Positions 44,620 to 53,474 of a stretch of 64,000 nucleotides of DNA are shown here, piece after piece. A program made the position numbers and the translations under genes. The notes under the pieces were generated by a model. It worked only from the letters and a program-made list of their open reading frames with translations, did no database searches and was not told where the DNA came from. This DNA is from DATBJG01 sp963790545 (GTDB lineage: Bacteria; Acidobacteriota; Vicinamibacteria; Vicinamibacterales; JAMQPK01), in the NCBI GenBank assembly GCA_963790545.1, contig CAWBPA010000020.1, forward strand, positions 124,001 to 188,000. The letters run 5' to 3'. Every line of letters starts with the position of its first letter. Positions within the stretch are counted from its first letter, which is position 1.

Positions 44620-45504
44620 CCGCTCGAGATCCTCCAGTCGACGGGGCCAATCATCCTTCAACAGCCGCGACAGCGAGCGATCGGCCAGCAGCCGGCCACC
44701 TGTCTGACATCGCGCGCAGTAGTTGGCTTCATTGGTCGCGTACACAATGCGCTGAACTGGTGAGCCGCAAACGGGACATGGCTGCCGAAAGCGTCCGTGA
44801 ACGGCCATCCCGGGACGAAAAGCCGTCACCTTTTCCGGAAAGCCTTCACCGGTTTCGTCGCGCAACCTCGCAATCCAGTCGCGAAGCGTCGTCTGCACCG
44901 CAAGATACAGGCGGCTGACTTCATCGTCTGTGAGCTGCCTGGTTTGTTTCAACGGCGACAACCTCGCGGCATGCAGAATCTCGTCCGAATACGCATTTCC
45001 GATGCCGCTGAACAGGTGAGGATCCGTCAGCGCCCGCTTCAGCGTGTGGTTCTCCCGCACGAGCGCTGCGGAAAATGCGTCGCGGCTGGCGTCGAGCACC
45101 TCGAGGCCACCAGGATCGTGACCCGCCAGCGCCGATTCTCCCTCGAGCACGTGCAGCGAGGCGCGTTTTTGCGTCCCGGCTTCGGTGAGCACCAGCGTGC
45201 CGTTTGGGAAGTCGATTGCGGCAAGCCCGACCTTTGCTGGCACCGGCGCGTGACGATCTTTCCACCGGAATCGGCCGGCAATCATCAGGTGGACGACCAT
45301 GAACAGATCGCTCTCGAGCTCGAACACGATACGTTTGCCCAGCCGACGCAGTGCGGTGACGCGCTTGCCCTCAACCGCGTGCAGCGGTGGCTTGACCGAC
45401 CTGAGCAGAAACGGACTCACGATCCGTACTCGCTCAATCGGTTGACCGACAACCCGCGGCGCGAGCGCATGAAGATAGAGAAGAATGTCGGGAAGCTCGG
45501 GCAT
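44608..45504 (-). CDS. Fpg/Nei-family DNA glycosylase
   Basis: A 298-residue base excision repair glycosylase/lyase. It has the catalytic N-terminus PELPD (Pro and Glu after Met removal), the LGKR/K and HLMIAGRFRW segments, the GIGNAYSDEIL helix-two-turn-helix and the C-terminal zinc finger (CPVCGSPVQ ... YCARC). Fpg and Nei cannot be separated safely from sequence alone; the MPELPDI start leans to a Nei/Fpg2-like subgroup. Confidence 0.9.
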   Translation of the reverse strand: MPELPDILLYLHALAPRVVGQPIERVRIVSPFLLRSVKPPLHAVEGKRVTALRRLGKRIVFELESDLFMVVHLMIAGRFRWKDRHAPVPAKVGLAAIDFPNGTLVLTEAGTQKRASLHVLEGESALAGHDPGGLEVLDASRDAFSAALVRENHTLKRALTDPHLFSGIGNAYSDEILHAARLSPLKQTRQLTDDEVSRLYLAVQTTLRDWIARLRDETGEGFPEKVTAFRPGMAVHGRFRQPCPVCGSPVQRIVYATNEANYCARCQTGGRLLADRSLSRLLKDDWPRRLEDLERNGV

Positions 45505-45523
45505 TCTTTTTCGAGCTAACGCT

Positions 45524-45612
45524 GGACAGAAGACAGAAGCGAGAAGCCAGAAGACAGAATATCGGAATACGGAAGACAGAACGACCGAATTCAGAACGAT
45601 CGAATTAAGATC
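45524..45612. repeat. AGAAGACAGAA word array
   Basis: Degenerate agaagacagaa / agaacgaccgaattc words fill the gap between the divergent fpg-like and ROK kinase genes, where a promoter would be expected. No -10/-35 pair stands out. Confidence 0.6.
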
Positions 45613-45619
45613 CAGTTAC

Positions 45620-46511
45620 ATGAAAATCGGCTTCGACGTCGGCGGCACCAAGATTGAGGCCCTCGCCCTGGATGATCAGGGACACGTGCGTCTGCGCCGC
45701 AGAATATCGACACCTCGCGGCGACTACGATGCAACCCTTCGCGTCATTGCGGACCTGGCAGCAGCCTTCCTGCGTGAGCTCGGGGAGCCCTGCACGATTG
45801 GCATTGGCATCCCCGGCGCCATTTCCCCGGCGTCCGGCCTGGTGAAGAACGCCAACTCGGTCTGGCTCAACGGCAAACCTCTGCATCAGGATCTGGAGCG
45901 ACTCATCGGACAGCCACTGCGATTCAGCAACGACGCCAACTGTTTCGCGCTGTCCGAGGCGGCCGACGGAGCTGCGGCCGGAGCGTCGGTGGTGTTTGGT
46001 GTCATTGTTGGAACCGGGAACGGGTGGAGGCATCGTGGCCCACGGACGTGTGCTCGAGGGTCCACATCGCATTGCCGGCGAATGGGGTCACAACCCGTTG
46101 CCCTGGCCCAGGCCTGACGAATGGCCGGGGCCACCGTGTTACTGCGGGCACACCGGCTGCATCGAAACGTTCCTCTCAGGACCCGCACTGGCGCGTGCAT
46201 ACGAGCTGCAGACGGGAGAGGTCGTCGATGCCAGCGAGGTTGCTCGACGCGCCGGACAGAACGAGCCCACTGCGGCAGCAGTCATGGCTTGTTACGAACA
46301 TCGGATGGCACGCGCGCTGGCAGGTGTCATCAACGTGCTGGATCCGGATGTCATCGTTCTTGGTGGCGGGTTGTCGAACATCGAGCGGCTGTACGCGAAC
46401 GTGCCTGGCTTGTGGACGCCGTTCGTGTTTTCCGATCACGTTGATACGCCGCTCGTGAAGGCCGCGCACGGCGACTCCAGCGGCGCTCGTGGCGCAGCGT
46501 GGCTCTGGTAG
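45620..46511 (+). CDS. ROK-family sugar kinase, one frame break
   Basis: A cytoplasmic ATP-dependent hexose or amino-sugar kinase (about 297 residues). The phosphate-1 motif FDVGGTKIEALALD is at the start, and the ROK zinc signature CYCGHTGCIETFLSG (HxxCxCGxxGCxE type) is near residue 178. An extra A near 46018 (GTGTGGG region) breaks the frame; the family reading GTGTGGGIVAHGR is restored on removal. It precedes the formate dehydrogenase genes but is separated from them by a 110-bp word palindrome. Substrate not readable. Confidence 0.87.
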
Positions 46512-46516
46512 ACTGT

Positions 46517-46618
46517 TGGCTTAGGACTTAGGGCTTAGGCTCAGGGCCCATAAGTGGACCGGCCCGATAAAGCCTGGACAAGGCCTAAAGCCCTAGAGCC
46601 CAAAGGCCAAAGTCACTG
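46517..46618. repeat. TTAGGGCTTAGG palindromic word array
   Basis: Left arm ttagggcttaggctcagggcc, right arm ggcctaaagccctagagccc, with about 35 bp between. It fills the gap before fdsG and could fold as a long hairpin in the 5' region of the formate dehydrogenase transcript. Confidence 0.7.
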
Positions 46619-46621
46619 TCT

Positions 46622-47094
46622 ATGCCTCTTGATACTCCAACCGCACAGACCGTGCGCGACATTGCCCGGCGCCTGAAAGACCGCGCCGGCGCGCTCCTGC
46701 CCGTGTTGCATGCCATTCAGGATGCGCTTGGGTATGTTCCGACCGAGGCCGTGCCGCTCGTTGCCGAAGAGCTGAACCTGTCGCGGGCAGAAGTCCACGG
46801 CGTCATCAGCTTTTATCACTACTTCCGGGACACGCCGCCAGGTCGTCACACAATCTATTTGTGCCGCGCTGAATCCTGTCAGGCCATGCGTCAAAGGAAC
46901 TGGAAACGCATGCCAAAGCACGGCTTGGTGTGGGGTTCCACCAGACAACGTCGAACGGGGCGTTTTCGTTCGAGCCGGTGTACTGCCTGGGGAACTGCGC
47001 ACTGTCGCCGGCAGTCATGGTGGACGGCCAGCTCTACGGACGAGTCACCCCCGAGCGCTTCAGCGCAATCGTCGCAGACTGGGAGAAACGTTGA
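46622..47094 (+). CDS. fdsG: NAD-dependent formate dehydrogenase gamma subunit (NuoE-like), one frame break
   Basis: A thioredoxin-like 2Fe-2S protein (about 158 residues) that passes electrons inside the soluble formate dehydrogenase. It shows LPVLHAIQDALGYVP, VHGVISFYHYF and the four cluster Cys as CRAESC and CLGNC. The frame breaks near 46890 (a base missing after CQAM); the repaired sequence continues SKELETHAKARLGVGF. The stop overlaps the TTG start of the beta subunit. Order and sequence match fds operons and the NuoE of complex I; the following Mo subunit decides for formate dehydrogenase. Confidence 0.88.
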
Positions 47095-48630
47095 AATCGA
47101 CTATTTACGTTCCACGGGACGCCGGCGCGTTGTCGCTCGGCGCTGAAGAGGTCGCGCGGGCAATCGCCGACGAAGCACGAAAGCGGGGCGTCGACATTCA
47201 ACTCGTCCGCAACGGATCCCGCGGTCTCTATTGGCTGGAACCGCTCGTCGAAGTGGCAACCGCGACCGGGAGAATCGCGTACGGCCCGGTTCAGGCTGCC
47301 GACGTTCCCGGGCTGTTCACAGGCCGCTTTCCTCGAGGGTGGGCCACACGCCCGCCGTCTTGGTGAAACAGAGGAAATCCCCTACCTGAAACGGCAGGAG
47401 CGGCTGACGTTTGCACGCGTCGGCATCATCGATCCGGTGAGTCTGGACGACTACGTCGCACACGGCGGATACCGGGGGCTCCAGCGTGCGCTCACGCTTT
47501 CTCCCGCGGCAATCGTCCAGGAAGTCACCGATTCCGGCTTACGGGGACGCGGCGGCGCGGCATTCCCAACGGGCATCAAATGGAAGACCGTGCTCGATCA
47601 GACCGCTCGCCAGAAGTACGTCACCTGCAACGCGGACGAAGGGGACTCGGGCACCTTTTCCGATCGCATGGTGATGGAAGGCGATCCGTTCGTCCTGATC
47701 GAAGGGATGACGATTGCCGCCGTCGCGGTCGGCGCCACCGAAGGGTTCATCTATCTACGCGTCGAATATCCTCACGCCCGTCGGGCACTCGAACAGGCCA
47801 TCGCCGCTGCGTACGCGAAGGGATATCTCGGTTCCGATGTGCTGGGGTCGGGAAAGAGGTTTGACCTCGAGCTGCGTATCGGGGCAGGGGCGTACATCTG
47901 CGGCGAAGAAACCTCCATGCTCGAAAGTCTCGAGGGCAAGCGTGGTGAAGTCCGCGTCCGTCCTCCGTTGCCAGCCGTCGAAGGACTCTTCGGGATGCCG
48001 ACCATCGTCAACAACGTCATCTCGCTCGCCAGCGTCCCAATCATTTTGGACAAGGGCGGAACGTTCTATCGTGACTATGGCATGGGGAAGTCGCGCGGAA
48101 CGTTGCCAATCCAGCTCGCGGGCAACATCAAGCGTGGCGGTCTCATCGAGAAGGCCTTTGGCGTGACGCTCAAGGAGCTGTTGTACGACTATGGCGGGGG
48201 CTCCGCTTCGGGTCGCCCCATTCGCACGGTTCAAGTTGGAGGACCGCTTGGGGCGTATATTCCCGAGTCCCAATTCGAGACACCCATCGATTACGAGGCC
48301 TTCACGGGAATAGGGGCACTCCTCGGCCATGGCGGAATTGTCGCGTTCGACGATACAGTCGATATGGCCCAGATGGCGCGCTACGCGCTGGAGTTCTGCG
48401 CGCTCGAATCGTGCGGAAAATGCACGCCTTGTCGCATTGGATCGACTCGAGGGGTCGAGGTCATCGACCGGATTCTGGCAGGGGTCGATCGCGACCAGAA
48501 CATGGCCTTGATCGAGGAACTCTGCGATACCATGGTTAATGGGTCTCTGTGCGGGCTCGGTGGGCTCACGCCATATCCCGTGCAGAGCGCGCTGAAGTAT
48601 TTCCGGGAAGATTTTGTTCGGAGCGTTTGA
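47091..48630 (+). CDS. fdsB: NAD-dependent formate dehydrogenase beta subunit (NuoF-like), one frame break
   Basis: The FMN- and NAD-binding subunit (about 513 residues), with a 90-residue thioredoxin-like N-terminal extension followed by the NuoF fold: GLRGRGGAAFPTGIKW (FMN site), CNADEGDSGTFSDR and the 4Fe-4S ligands in ESCGKCTPCR plus the later GSLCGLGG. One extra G near 47330 (acaggccgc) breaks the frame; removal gives AAFLEGGPHARRLGE. The TTG start overlaps fdsG by 4 bp, and its stop directly abuts the fdsA ATG. Confidence 0.91.
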
Positions 48631-51468
48631 ATGTACGCGATCAACCACAAGGACTTCGGCACACCGGCCAGCGAGCGCGAAGCGCTCGTGAGCCTTGAAA
48701 TTGATGGTGTACCGGTCACGGTCCCCGAAGGCACGTCCATCATGCGTGCCGCGGGACTGGCCGGCTGTCAGATTCCGAAGCTGTGCGCCACCGATAGCCT
48801 GAAGAGCTTTGGGTCGTGCCGCCTGTGCCTTGTCGAAATCGACGGCCGTCGAGGGTACCCGGCTTCCTGCACTACCCCGGTCGCGGCAGGCTTGAAGGTC
48901 CGCACGCAGAGTCCGAAATTGCTGCAGTTGCGCCGTGGCGTGATGGAACTGTACATCTCCGACCACCCGCTCGACTGCGTGAGTTGCCCGGCCAACGGTC
49001 ACTGCGAGCTGCAGGACATGGCCGAGGTACTGGACATCACGGAAACACGGTACGGTCTGAGCGGCAAGAATCATCAGAACGCGCCAGCCGATATCAGCAA
49101 TCCGTATTTTGCGTTCGACCCTTCCCTCTGCATCGTGTGCTCGCGCTGTGTTCGAGCCTGCGACGAGATTCAAGGCACGTTTGCGCTGACGATTCAAGGG
49201 CGCGGGTTTGCCTCTCAGGTCGCGGCCAGCCAGAACGAGCCGTTCATGCAGTCGGAATGCGTTTCATGCGGCCAATGCGTCGAAGCCTGCCCGACAGCCG
49301 CGCTCACTGAAAAATCAGTGATCAAGCTCGGTACCGCTGAGCGGTCCGTCACGACCACTTGTGCCTACTGCGGCGTCGGCTGCTCGTTCGAAGCCGAAGT
49401 TCGCGGGGATCAGGTGGTCCGGATGGCTCCAAACCGCGACGGCCATGCCAACCATGGCCACGCGTGCGTCAAGGGGCGATTCGCGTTCGGCTACGCGACG
49501 CATCCCGATCGCGCCCTCAAGCCCATGGTGCGCGCCAAAATCACTGATCCCTGGCGTGAGGTCACATGGGACGAGGCCATCACGCATACGGCACGCGAGT
49601 TTCGCAGGCTGCAGGCCCAGTACGGCAAGTACTCCATTGGAGGCATCACGTCTTCCCGCTGCACGAACGAAGAGACGTTCCTCGTTCAGAAGCTCGTCCG
49701 TGCAGCGTTCGGAAACAACAACGTGGATACTTGCGCCCGCGTGTGCCATTCACCCACCGGCTACGGCCTGAAGAACACACTGGGCGAATCCGCCGGTACC
49801 CAAGCGTTCGATTCGGTCATGAAATCGGACGTCATCATGGTCATTGGCGCCAACCCGACGGAGGGACATCCCGTCTTCGCATCTCGGATCAAGAAGCGGC
49901 TTCGTCAAGGCGCTAAGCTCATCGTCGCGGACCCCCGAACGATCGGGCTGGTCAGACAGCCGCACATCGGTGCGGACTTCCACCTGCAGCTGCGACCCGG
50001 GACAAACGTCGCCTTGATGAACGCAATGGCGCATGTCGTGGTCACAGAGGGCCTCACGAAAGAGAGCTTCGTCAACGAACGCTGCGAGGTCGAGTCCTAT
50101 CTCAAGTGGAAGAAGTTCGTGGCCGAGCCCAGGAACTCGCCAGAAGCCAGCGAGGACGTCACCGGTGTTCCCGCGGAACTCGTGCGAGGGGCTGCCCGTG
50201 CCTACGCCACGGCCGGCAATGGCGCCATCTATTACGGGCTTGGCGTCACCGAGCACAGCCAGGGCACGACGATGGTCATGTGTATTGCCAATCTGGCGAT
50301 GGCCACCGGAAATCTCGGTCGCGAGGGGGTCGGCGTCAACCCATTGCGCGGTCAGAACAACGTGCAGGGATCGTGCGATATGGGTTCGTTCCCTCACGAG
50401 TTCAGCGCGTACCGGCACGTCTCGGACAACACCGTTCGCAGCACGTTCGAGTCTTCATGGGGAGTCGCCCTCGAAGCCGAGCCAGGGTTGCGGATTCCGA
50501 ACATGTTCGACGCCGCGCTCGATGGCAGCTTCAAAGGCGTGTACGTCCAGGGTGAGGACATTGCCCAGTCCGACCCGAATACGCACCATGTCGAGGCGGC
50601 TCTCTCCGCGATGGAATGCGTTGTCGTCCAGGATCTGTTCCTGAACGAGACCGCCCGATTCGCGCATGTGTTTCTGCCGGGATCTTCGTTCCTCGAGAAG
50701 GATGGCACGTTCACGAACACCGAGCGTCGTGTCTCTCCCGTCCGAAAGGTGATGGAACCCCGTGCGGGTCTGGCGGACTGGGAAGTGACGGTGTTGCTGT
50801 CCAACGCCCTCGGCTACCCGATGCACTACGACCATCCGTCGCAGATCATGGACGAGATCGCGCGACTGACGCCGACTTTCACCGACCTGACGTACGAAAA
50901 GCTGGATCGACTCGGCAGCATCCAGTGGCCCTGTAATGCCAAGGCGCCCGAGGGCACACCGACGATGCACATCGACACGTTCGTGCGTGGGAAAGGCAAG
51001 TTCTGGCTGACGGAGTACGTGCCGACCAGCGAGCGGACCTCATCGGAGTTCCCGTTGATCCTGACAACGGGGCGCATCCTGTCGCAGTACAACGTGGGTG
51101 CGCAGACCCGACGGACTGCCAACGTGACCTGGCACGCCGAGGATGTGCTCGAGATTCATCCGGCCGACGCGGAAGCCCGAGGGATCGAGTCGGGCGATTG
51201 GGTTGGCTTGACGAGTCGCGCCGGCAGCATCGTCTTGCATGCCGTCGTGACCGATCGGGTGCAGCCGGGTGTCGTGTACACGACGTTCCATTTCCCGGAA
51301 TCCGGCGCGAACATCGTGACGACCGAAAACTCTGACTGGGCCACCAACTGCCCCGAATACAAGGTGACTGCTGTCGAGGCCGTGCGAGTCAGCAAGCCGG
51401 CCGAGTGGAAAGTGCAGCGGCAACTGGCGCACGTTGGCTCCATGAACGGCCACGTCGTCGAAGCATAA
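48631..51468 (+). CDS. fdsA: NAD-dependent formate dehydrogenase alpha subunit (Mo-bisMGD)
   Basis: The 945-residue catalytic subunit oxidising formate to CO2. Order: 2Fe-2S plus His-Cys3 4Fe-4S NuoG-like domain (CQIPKLC, GSCRLCLVE, DCVSCPANGHCELQ), two ferredoxin-type clusters (CIVCSRCVRAC, CVSCGQCVEAC) and the Mo-bisMGD domain with its own cluster (CAYCGVGCSF). The active-site stretch NVDTCARVCHSPTGYGLK has Cys at the Mo ligand position (about residue 375) where some enzymes have selenocysteine; His and the following SPTG are kept. The sequence resembles the Rhodobacter-type enzyme closely. It is intact, unlike the two small subunits. Confidence 0.95.
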   Translation: MYAINHKDFGTPASEREALVSLEIDGVPVTVPEGTSIMRAAGLAGCQIPKLCATDSLKSFGSCRLCLVEIDGRRGYPASCTTPVAAGLKVRTQSPKLLQLRRGVMELYISDHPLDCVSCPANGHCELQDMAEVLDITETRYGLSGKNHQNAPADISNPYFAFDPSLCIVCSRCVRACDEIQGTFALTIQGRGFASQVAASQNEPFMQSECVSCGQCVEACPTAALTEKSVIKLGTAERSVTTTCAYCGVGCSFEAEVRGDQVVRMAPNRDGHANHGHACVKGRFAFGYATHPDRALKPMVRAKITDPWREVTWDEAITHTAREFRRLQAQYGKYSIGGITSSRCTNEETFLVQKLVRAAFGNNNVDTCARVCHSPTGYGLKNTLGESAGTQAFDSVMKSDVIMVIGANPTEGHPVFASRIKKRLRQGAKLIVADPRTIGLVRQPHIGADFHLQLRPGTNVALMNAMAHVVVTEGLTKESFVNERCEVESYLKWKKFVAEPRNSPEASEDVTGVPAELVRGAARAYATAGNGAIYYGLGVTEHSQGTTMVMCIANLAMATGNLGREGVGVNPLRGQNNVQGSCDMGSFPHEFSAYRHVSDNTVRSTFESSWGVALEAEPGLRIPNMFDAALDGSFKGVYVQGEDIAQSDPNTHHVEAALSAMECVVVQDLFLNETARFAHVFLPGSSFLEKDGTFTNTERRVSPVRKVMEPRAGLADWEVTVLLSNALGYPMHYDHPSQIMDEIARLTPTFTDLTYEKLDRLGSIQWPCNAKAPEGTPTMHIDTFVRGKGKFWLTEYVPTSERTSSEFPLILTTGRILSQYNVGAQTRRTANVTWHAEDVLEIHPADAEARGIESGDWVGLTSRAGSIVLHAVVTDRVQPGVVYTTFHFPESGANIVTTENSDWATNCPEYKVTAVEAVRVSKPAEWKVQRQLAHVGSMNGHVVEA

Positions 51469-51472
51469 CCGT

Positions 51473-51496
51473 GTAGCGTCCGGCTTTAGCCGGACG
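51473..51496. repeat. GTAGCG-CGTCCGGC hairpin repeat between fdsA and fdsD
   Basis: Flank gtagcg, then stem cgtccggc/gccggacg around a TTTA loop, 5 bp after the fdsA stop. It is the reverse-orientation form of the family and the only non-coding DNA between fdsA and fdsD. Confidence 0.75.
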
Positions 51497-51503
51497 TGAA
51501 CGT

Positions 51504-51818
51504 ATGGATATTCACCGTCTCGTCACGATGGCCAATGAAATCGCGGCGTTTTTTGCGGCGGAGCCTGACAAGGCCGAAGCCGCACGCATGACGGCGAGCC
51601 ACATCTCGCGTTTCTGGGAGCGCCGGATGCGGCGGGAAATCGTGGCGCATCACGCGGCAGGCGGTGCCGGGCTCAGTGACGTGGCGCGCGCCGCCGTCGC
51701 ACTAATCTCGCAGCAGACCACCACGCCCACCCCGCCCGCCAACGTTCCTCGAAACGATAACACCACGAAGTTCACGACGAAAGAAACTAACCACGAAGAC
51801 ACGAAGACCACGACGTAG
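51504..51818 (+). CDS. fdsD: Formate dehydrogenase delta subunit FdsD
   Basis: A small subunit or maturation factor of fds-type enzymes. The family blocks are LVTMANEIAAFFAAEPDKAEAA, HISRFWERRMRREIV and a C-terminal VARAAVALI. The last 20-25 residues (NTTKFTTKETNHEDTKTTT) are encoded by a word-repeat array that also provides the tail of the convergent DNA ligase gene, so the true domain ends near residue 80. No fdsC was seen beside it. Confidence 0.82.
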   Translation: MDIHRLVTMANEIAAFFAAEPDKAEAARMTASHISRFWERRMRREIVAHHAAGGAGLSDVARAAVALISQQTTTPTPPANVPRNDNTTKFTTKETNHEDTKTTT

Positions 51819-51912
51819 GACAAAGACGACTCCGAAGAGGAAATCCGACAACGAACCTTCGTGTTCTTCGTGTCTTAGTGGTTTATCCGTTCTTCGTGTC
51901 CTTTGTGGTGAC
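51760..51912. repeat. CACGAAGACACGAAG palindromic array shared by two convergent genes
   Basis: Words cacgaag/acgaagacc on the left and complementary cttcgtg/cttcgtgtc on the right, about 150 bp in all. The left part encodes the last residues of FdsD, the right part the last residues of the DNA ligase (VTTKDTKNG), so both C-termini contain repeat-derived residues. Confidence 0.75.
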
Positions 51913-53448
51913 AAAACGGCTTGCATGGATCGCTCGGACCGCCTCAATCGTGTCAGCCTCGGCCGCTGATTTGTCCTGGCGGTAGCCTTTTACTCTCGCA
52001 AATCGAAGTGCCAGACGGCCCGGATACTGCGGGCTCTCCTGAACGTCGTTGAAGGCCACCTCGACGACCAGTTCAGGACGCACGTAGACCGTATAGGCAT
52101 CGCGATGTGTTTCGAGGCCCAGTAACGCGCTCGTCTGCCACTCCAGCATCTCGTCTGTCAGACCCTTGAACGTCTTGCCGAGCATGACAAACCCGTCAGA
52201 TTCCGTATCTCTGGCCCCGAGATGGAGGTTGCTCAGCTTTCCTTTTCGACGGCCATGGCCCCACTCCGCGGCAAGCACCACGAGATCGAGCGTGCGCACG
52301 ACCTTCACCTTCAACCACGATCGTCCGCGGCTGCCCGCCATGTACTTCGCATCGAGCGCCTTGACCATGATTCCTTCGTGTCCGCGGCTGACGGACTCGT
52401 TCATGAACGCTTCCGCCTCGGTGATCGTGGAGGTCACGATGTGAGGGACGACGTGGGGTGCCGCAACGCTCACAAGCGTCTGCCGGCGTTCGGACAAAGG
52501 TTTGTCGAGCAGAGACTCACCATCCAGATAGAGACAATCGAAGAGAACCGGCGTGAGGGGCAGCTCACGACGCAGGCGGTCGACGTCCAGCTTCCGACCA
52601 AACCGGCGCATCGTCTCCTGAAAAGGCATGGGCCCGCCGTCCCCGTCCAACGCAAGCACTTCGCCATCCACGATGAGTTCGCGCGGTGAGAGGACGCTGA
52701 CGAGTTCGACCACTTCTGGTACCGCGGCGGTCACATCGCGCAAGTTGCGCGAGAACACGCGGACATCGCGATCCTGTTTGTGGACCTGGATTCTTGCGCC
52801 ATCCAGTTTGAACTCGAGCATGCCCTGGCCCAGATCGGCCAACGCCTCGGCGACCGACGAGGCGGACTCGGCCAGCATCGGCTGGACAGGCCTGAAGATC
52901 TGAATGACGAATCGTGACAGTGCGGCCGGCCCTTCGGTCAGCGCCACGCGTGCGACGGTCGTCAGACTGCCAGCGGTCATCGCTGCCTGCCGAATCGTCG
53001 CAACTGACCCTGACGAGGCCCGCGAGATCGCGTCCACGAGAACACCTTCGAGCGCGCCTTGACGCAGCTCGCCGAACAGCAGACGAACCAGAAAATCGCG
53101 TTCACTGGCCGTTGCGCGACCCAACAGTGAAGAGAGCCGGGTCAGACGGGCACGCGACGAGCCGGACCCGGCCGTTCGAGCGATCGCGCCAAGTTCGTCA
53201 CTGACCTCGGAGAGCTGGAGGGTCGGCTCGGCCGCAGCGGCCGGGGCCGCCTCTGTGGCGCGCGAAATCACGGACCAGCCCAGGCCTATGCGTCCCTGGA
53301 CCGGTGCGCCGCCAAGGAACGCGACGGCAATCTCAATCTCATCGGGAGGAACGGTTTGAAGAAACGCCGCAAGCTGGCGGGTTTTGTCGAGACGGCCACC
53401 GACGGCGGCCACGGCGTTCGACACGGAAACGAGGTCTTGGAGAAGCAT
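51883..53448 (-). CDS. ATP-dependent DNA ligase (archaeal/LigB-like)
   Basis: A 521-residue nick-sealing ligase that uses ATP, in contrast to the NAD-dependent LigA that bacteria use for replication. Motif I is EFKLDGARIQ with the adenylated Lys (about residue 212), followed by VDGEVLALD (motif III), FDCLYLDGESL, HEGIMVKALDAKY (motif IV) and WLKVKVVRTLDLVV (motif V). The N-terminal region is the DNA-binding domain. Start ATG 53448 gives MLLQDLVSVSN. The C-terminus runs into a word-repeat array. It follows the sensor kinase gene by 26 bp on the same strand. Confidence 0.93.
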   Translation of the reverse strand: MLLQDLVSVSNAVAAVGGRLDKTRQLAAFLQTVPPDEIEIAVAFLGGAPVQGRIGLGWSVISRATEAAPAAAAEPTLQLSEVSDELGAIARTAGSGSSRARLTRLSSLLGRATASERDFLVRLLFGELRQGALEGVLVDAISRASSGSVATIRQAAMTAGSLTTVARVALTEGPAALSRFVIQIFRPVQPMLAESASSVAEALADLGQGMLEFKLDGARIQVHKQDRDVRVFSRNLRDVTAAVPEVVELVSVLSPRELIVDGEVLALDGDGGPMPFQETMRRFGRKLDVDRLRRELPLTPVLFDCLYLDGESLLDKPLSERRQTLVSVAAPHVVPHIVTSTITEAEAFMNESVSRGHEGIMVKALDAKYMAGSRGRSWLKVKVVRTLDLVVLAAEWGHGRRKGKLSNLHLGARDTESDGFVMLGKTFKGLTDEMLEWQTSALLGLETHRDAYTVYVRPELVVEVAFNDVQESPQYPGRLALRFARVKGYRQDKSAAEADTIEAVRAIHASRFVTTKDTKNG

Positions 53449-53474
53449 GGAACGTTCCGAACGATTCTGAACGT

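Noticed and set aside
47755..49197. 480-codon minus-strand open frame across fdsB and fdsA
   Set aside because: Antisense to conserved formate dehydrogenase sequence; no recognisable domain.
48631..51468. Complex I NuoG as identity of the large subunit
   Set aside because: The NVDTCARVCHSPTG active site and the fdsD gene fit formate dehydrogenase; other nuo genes are absent.
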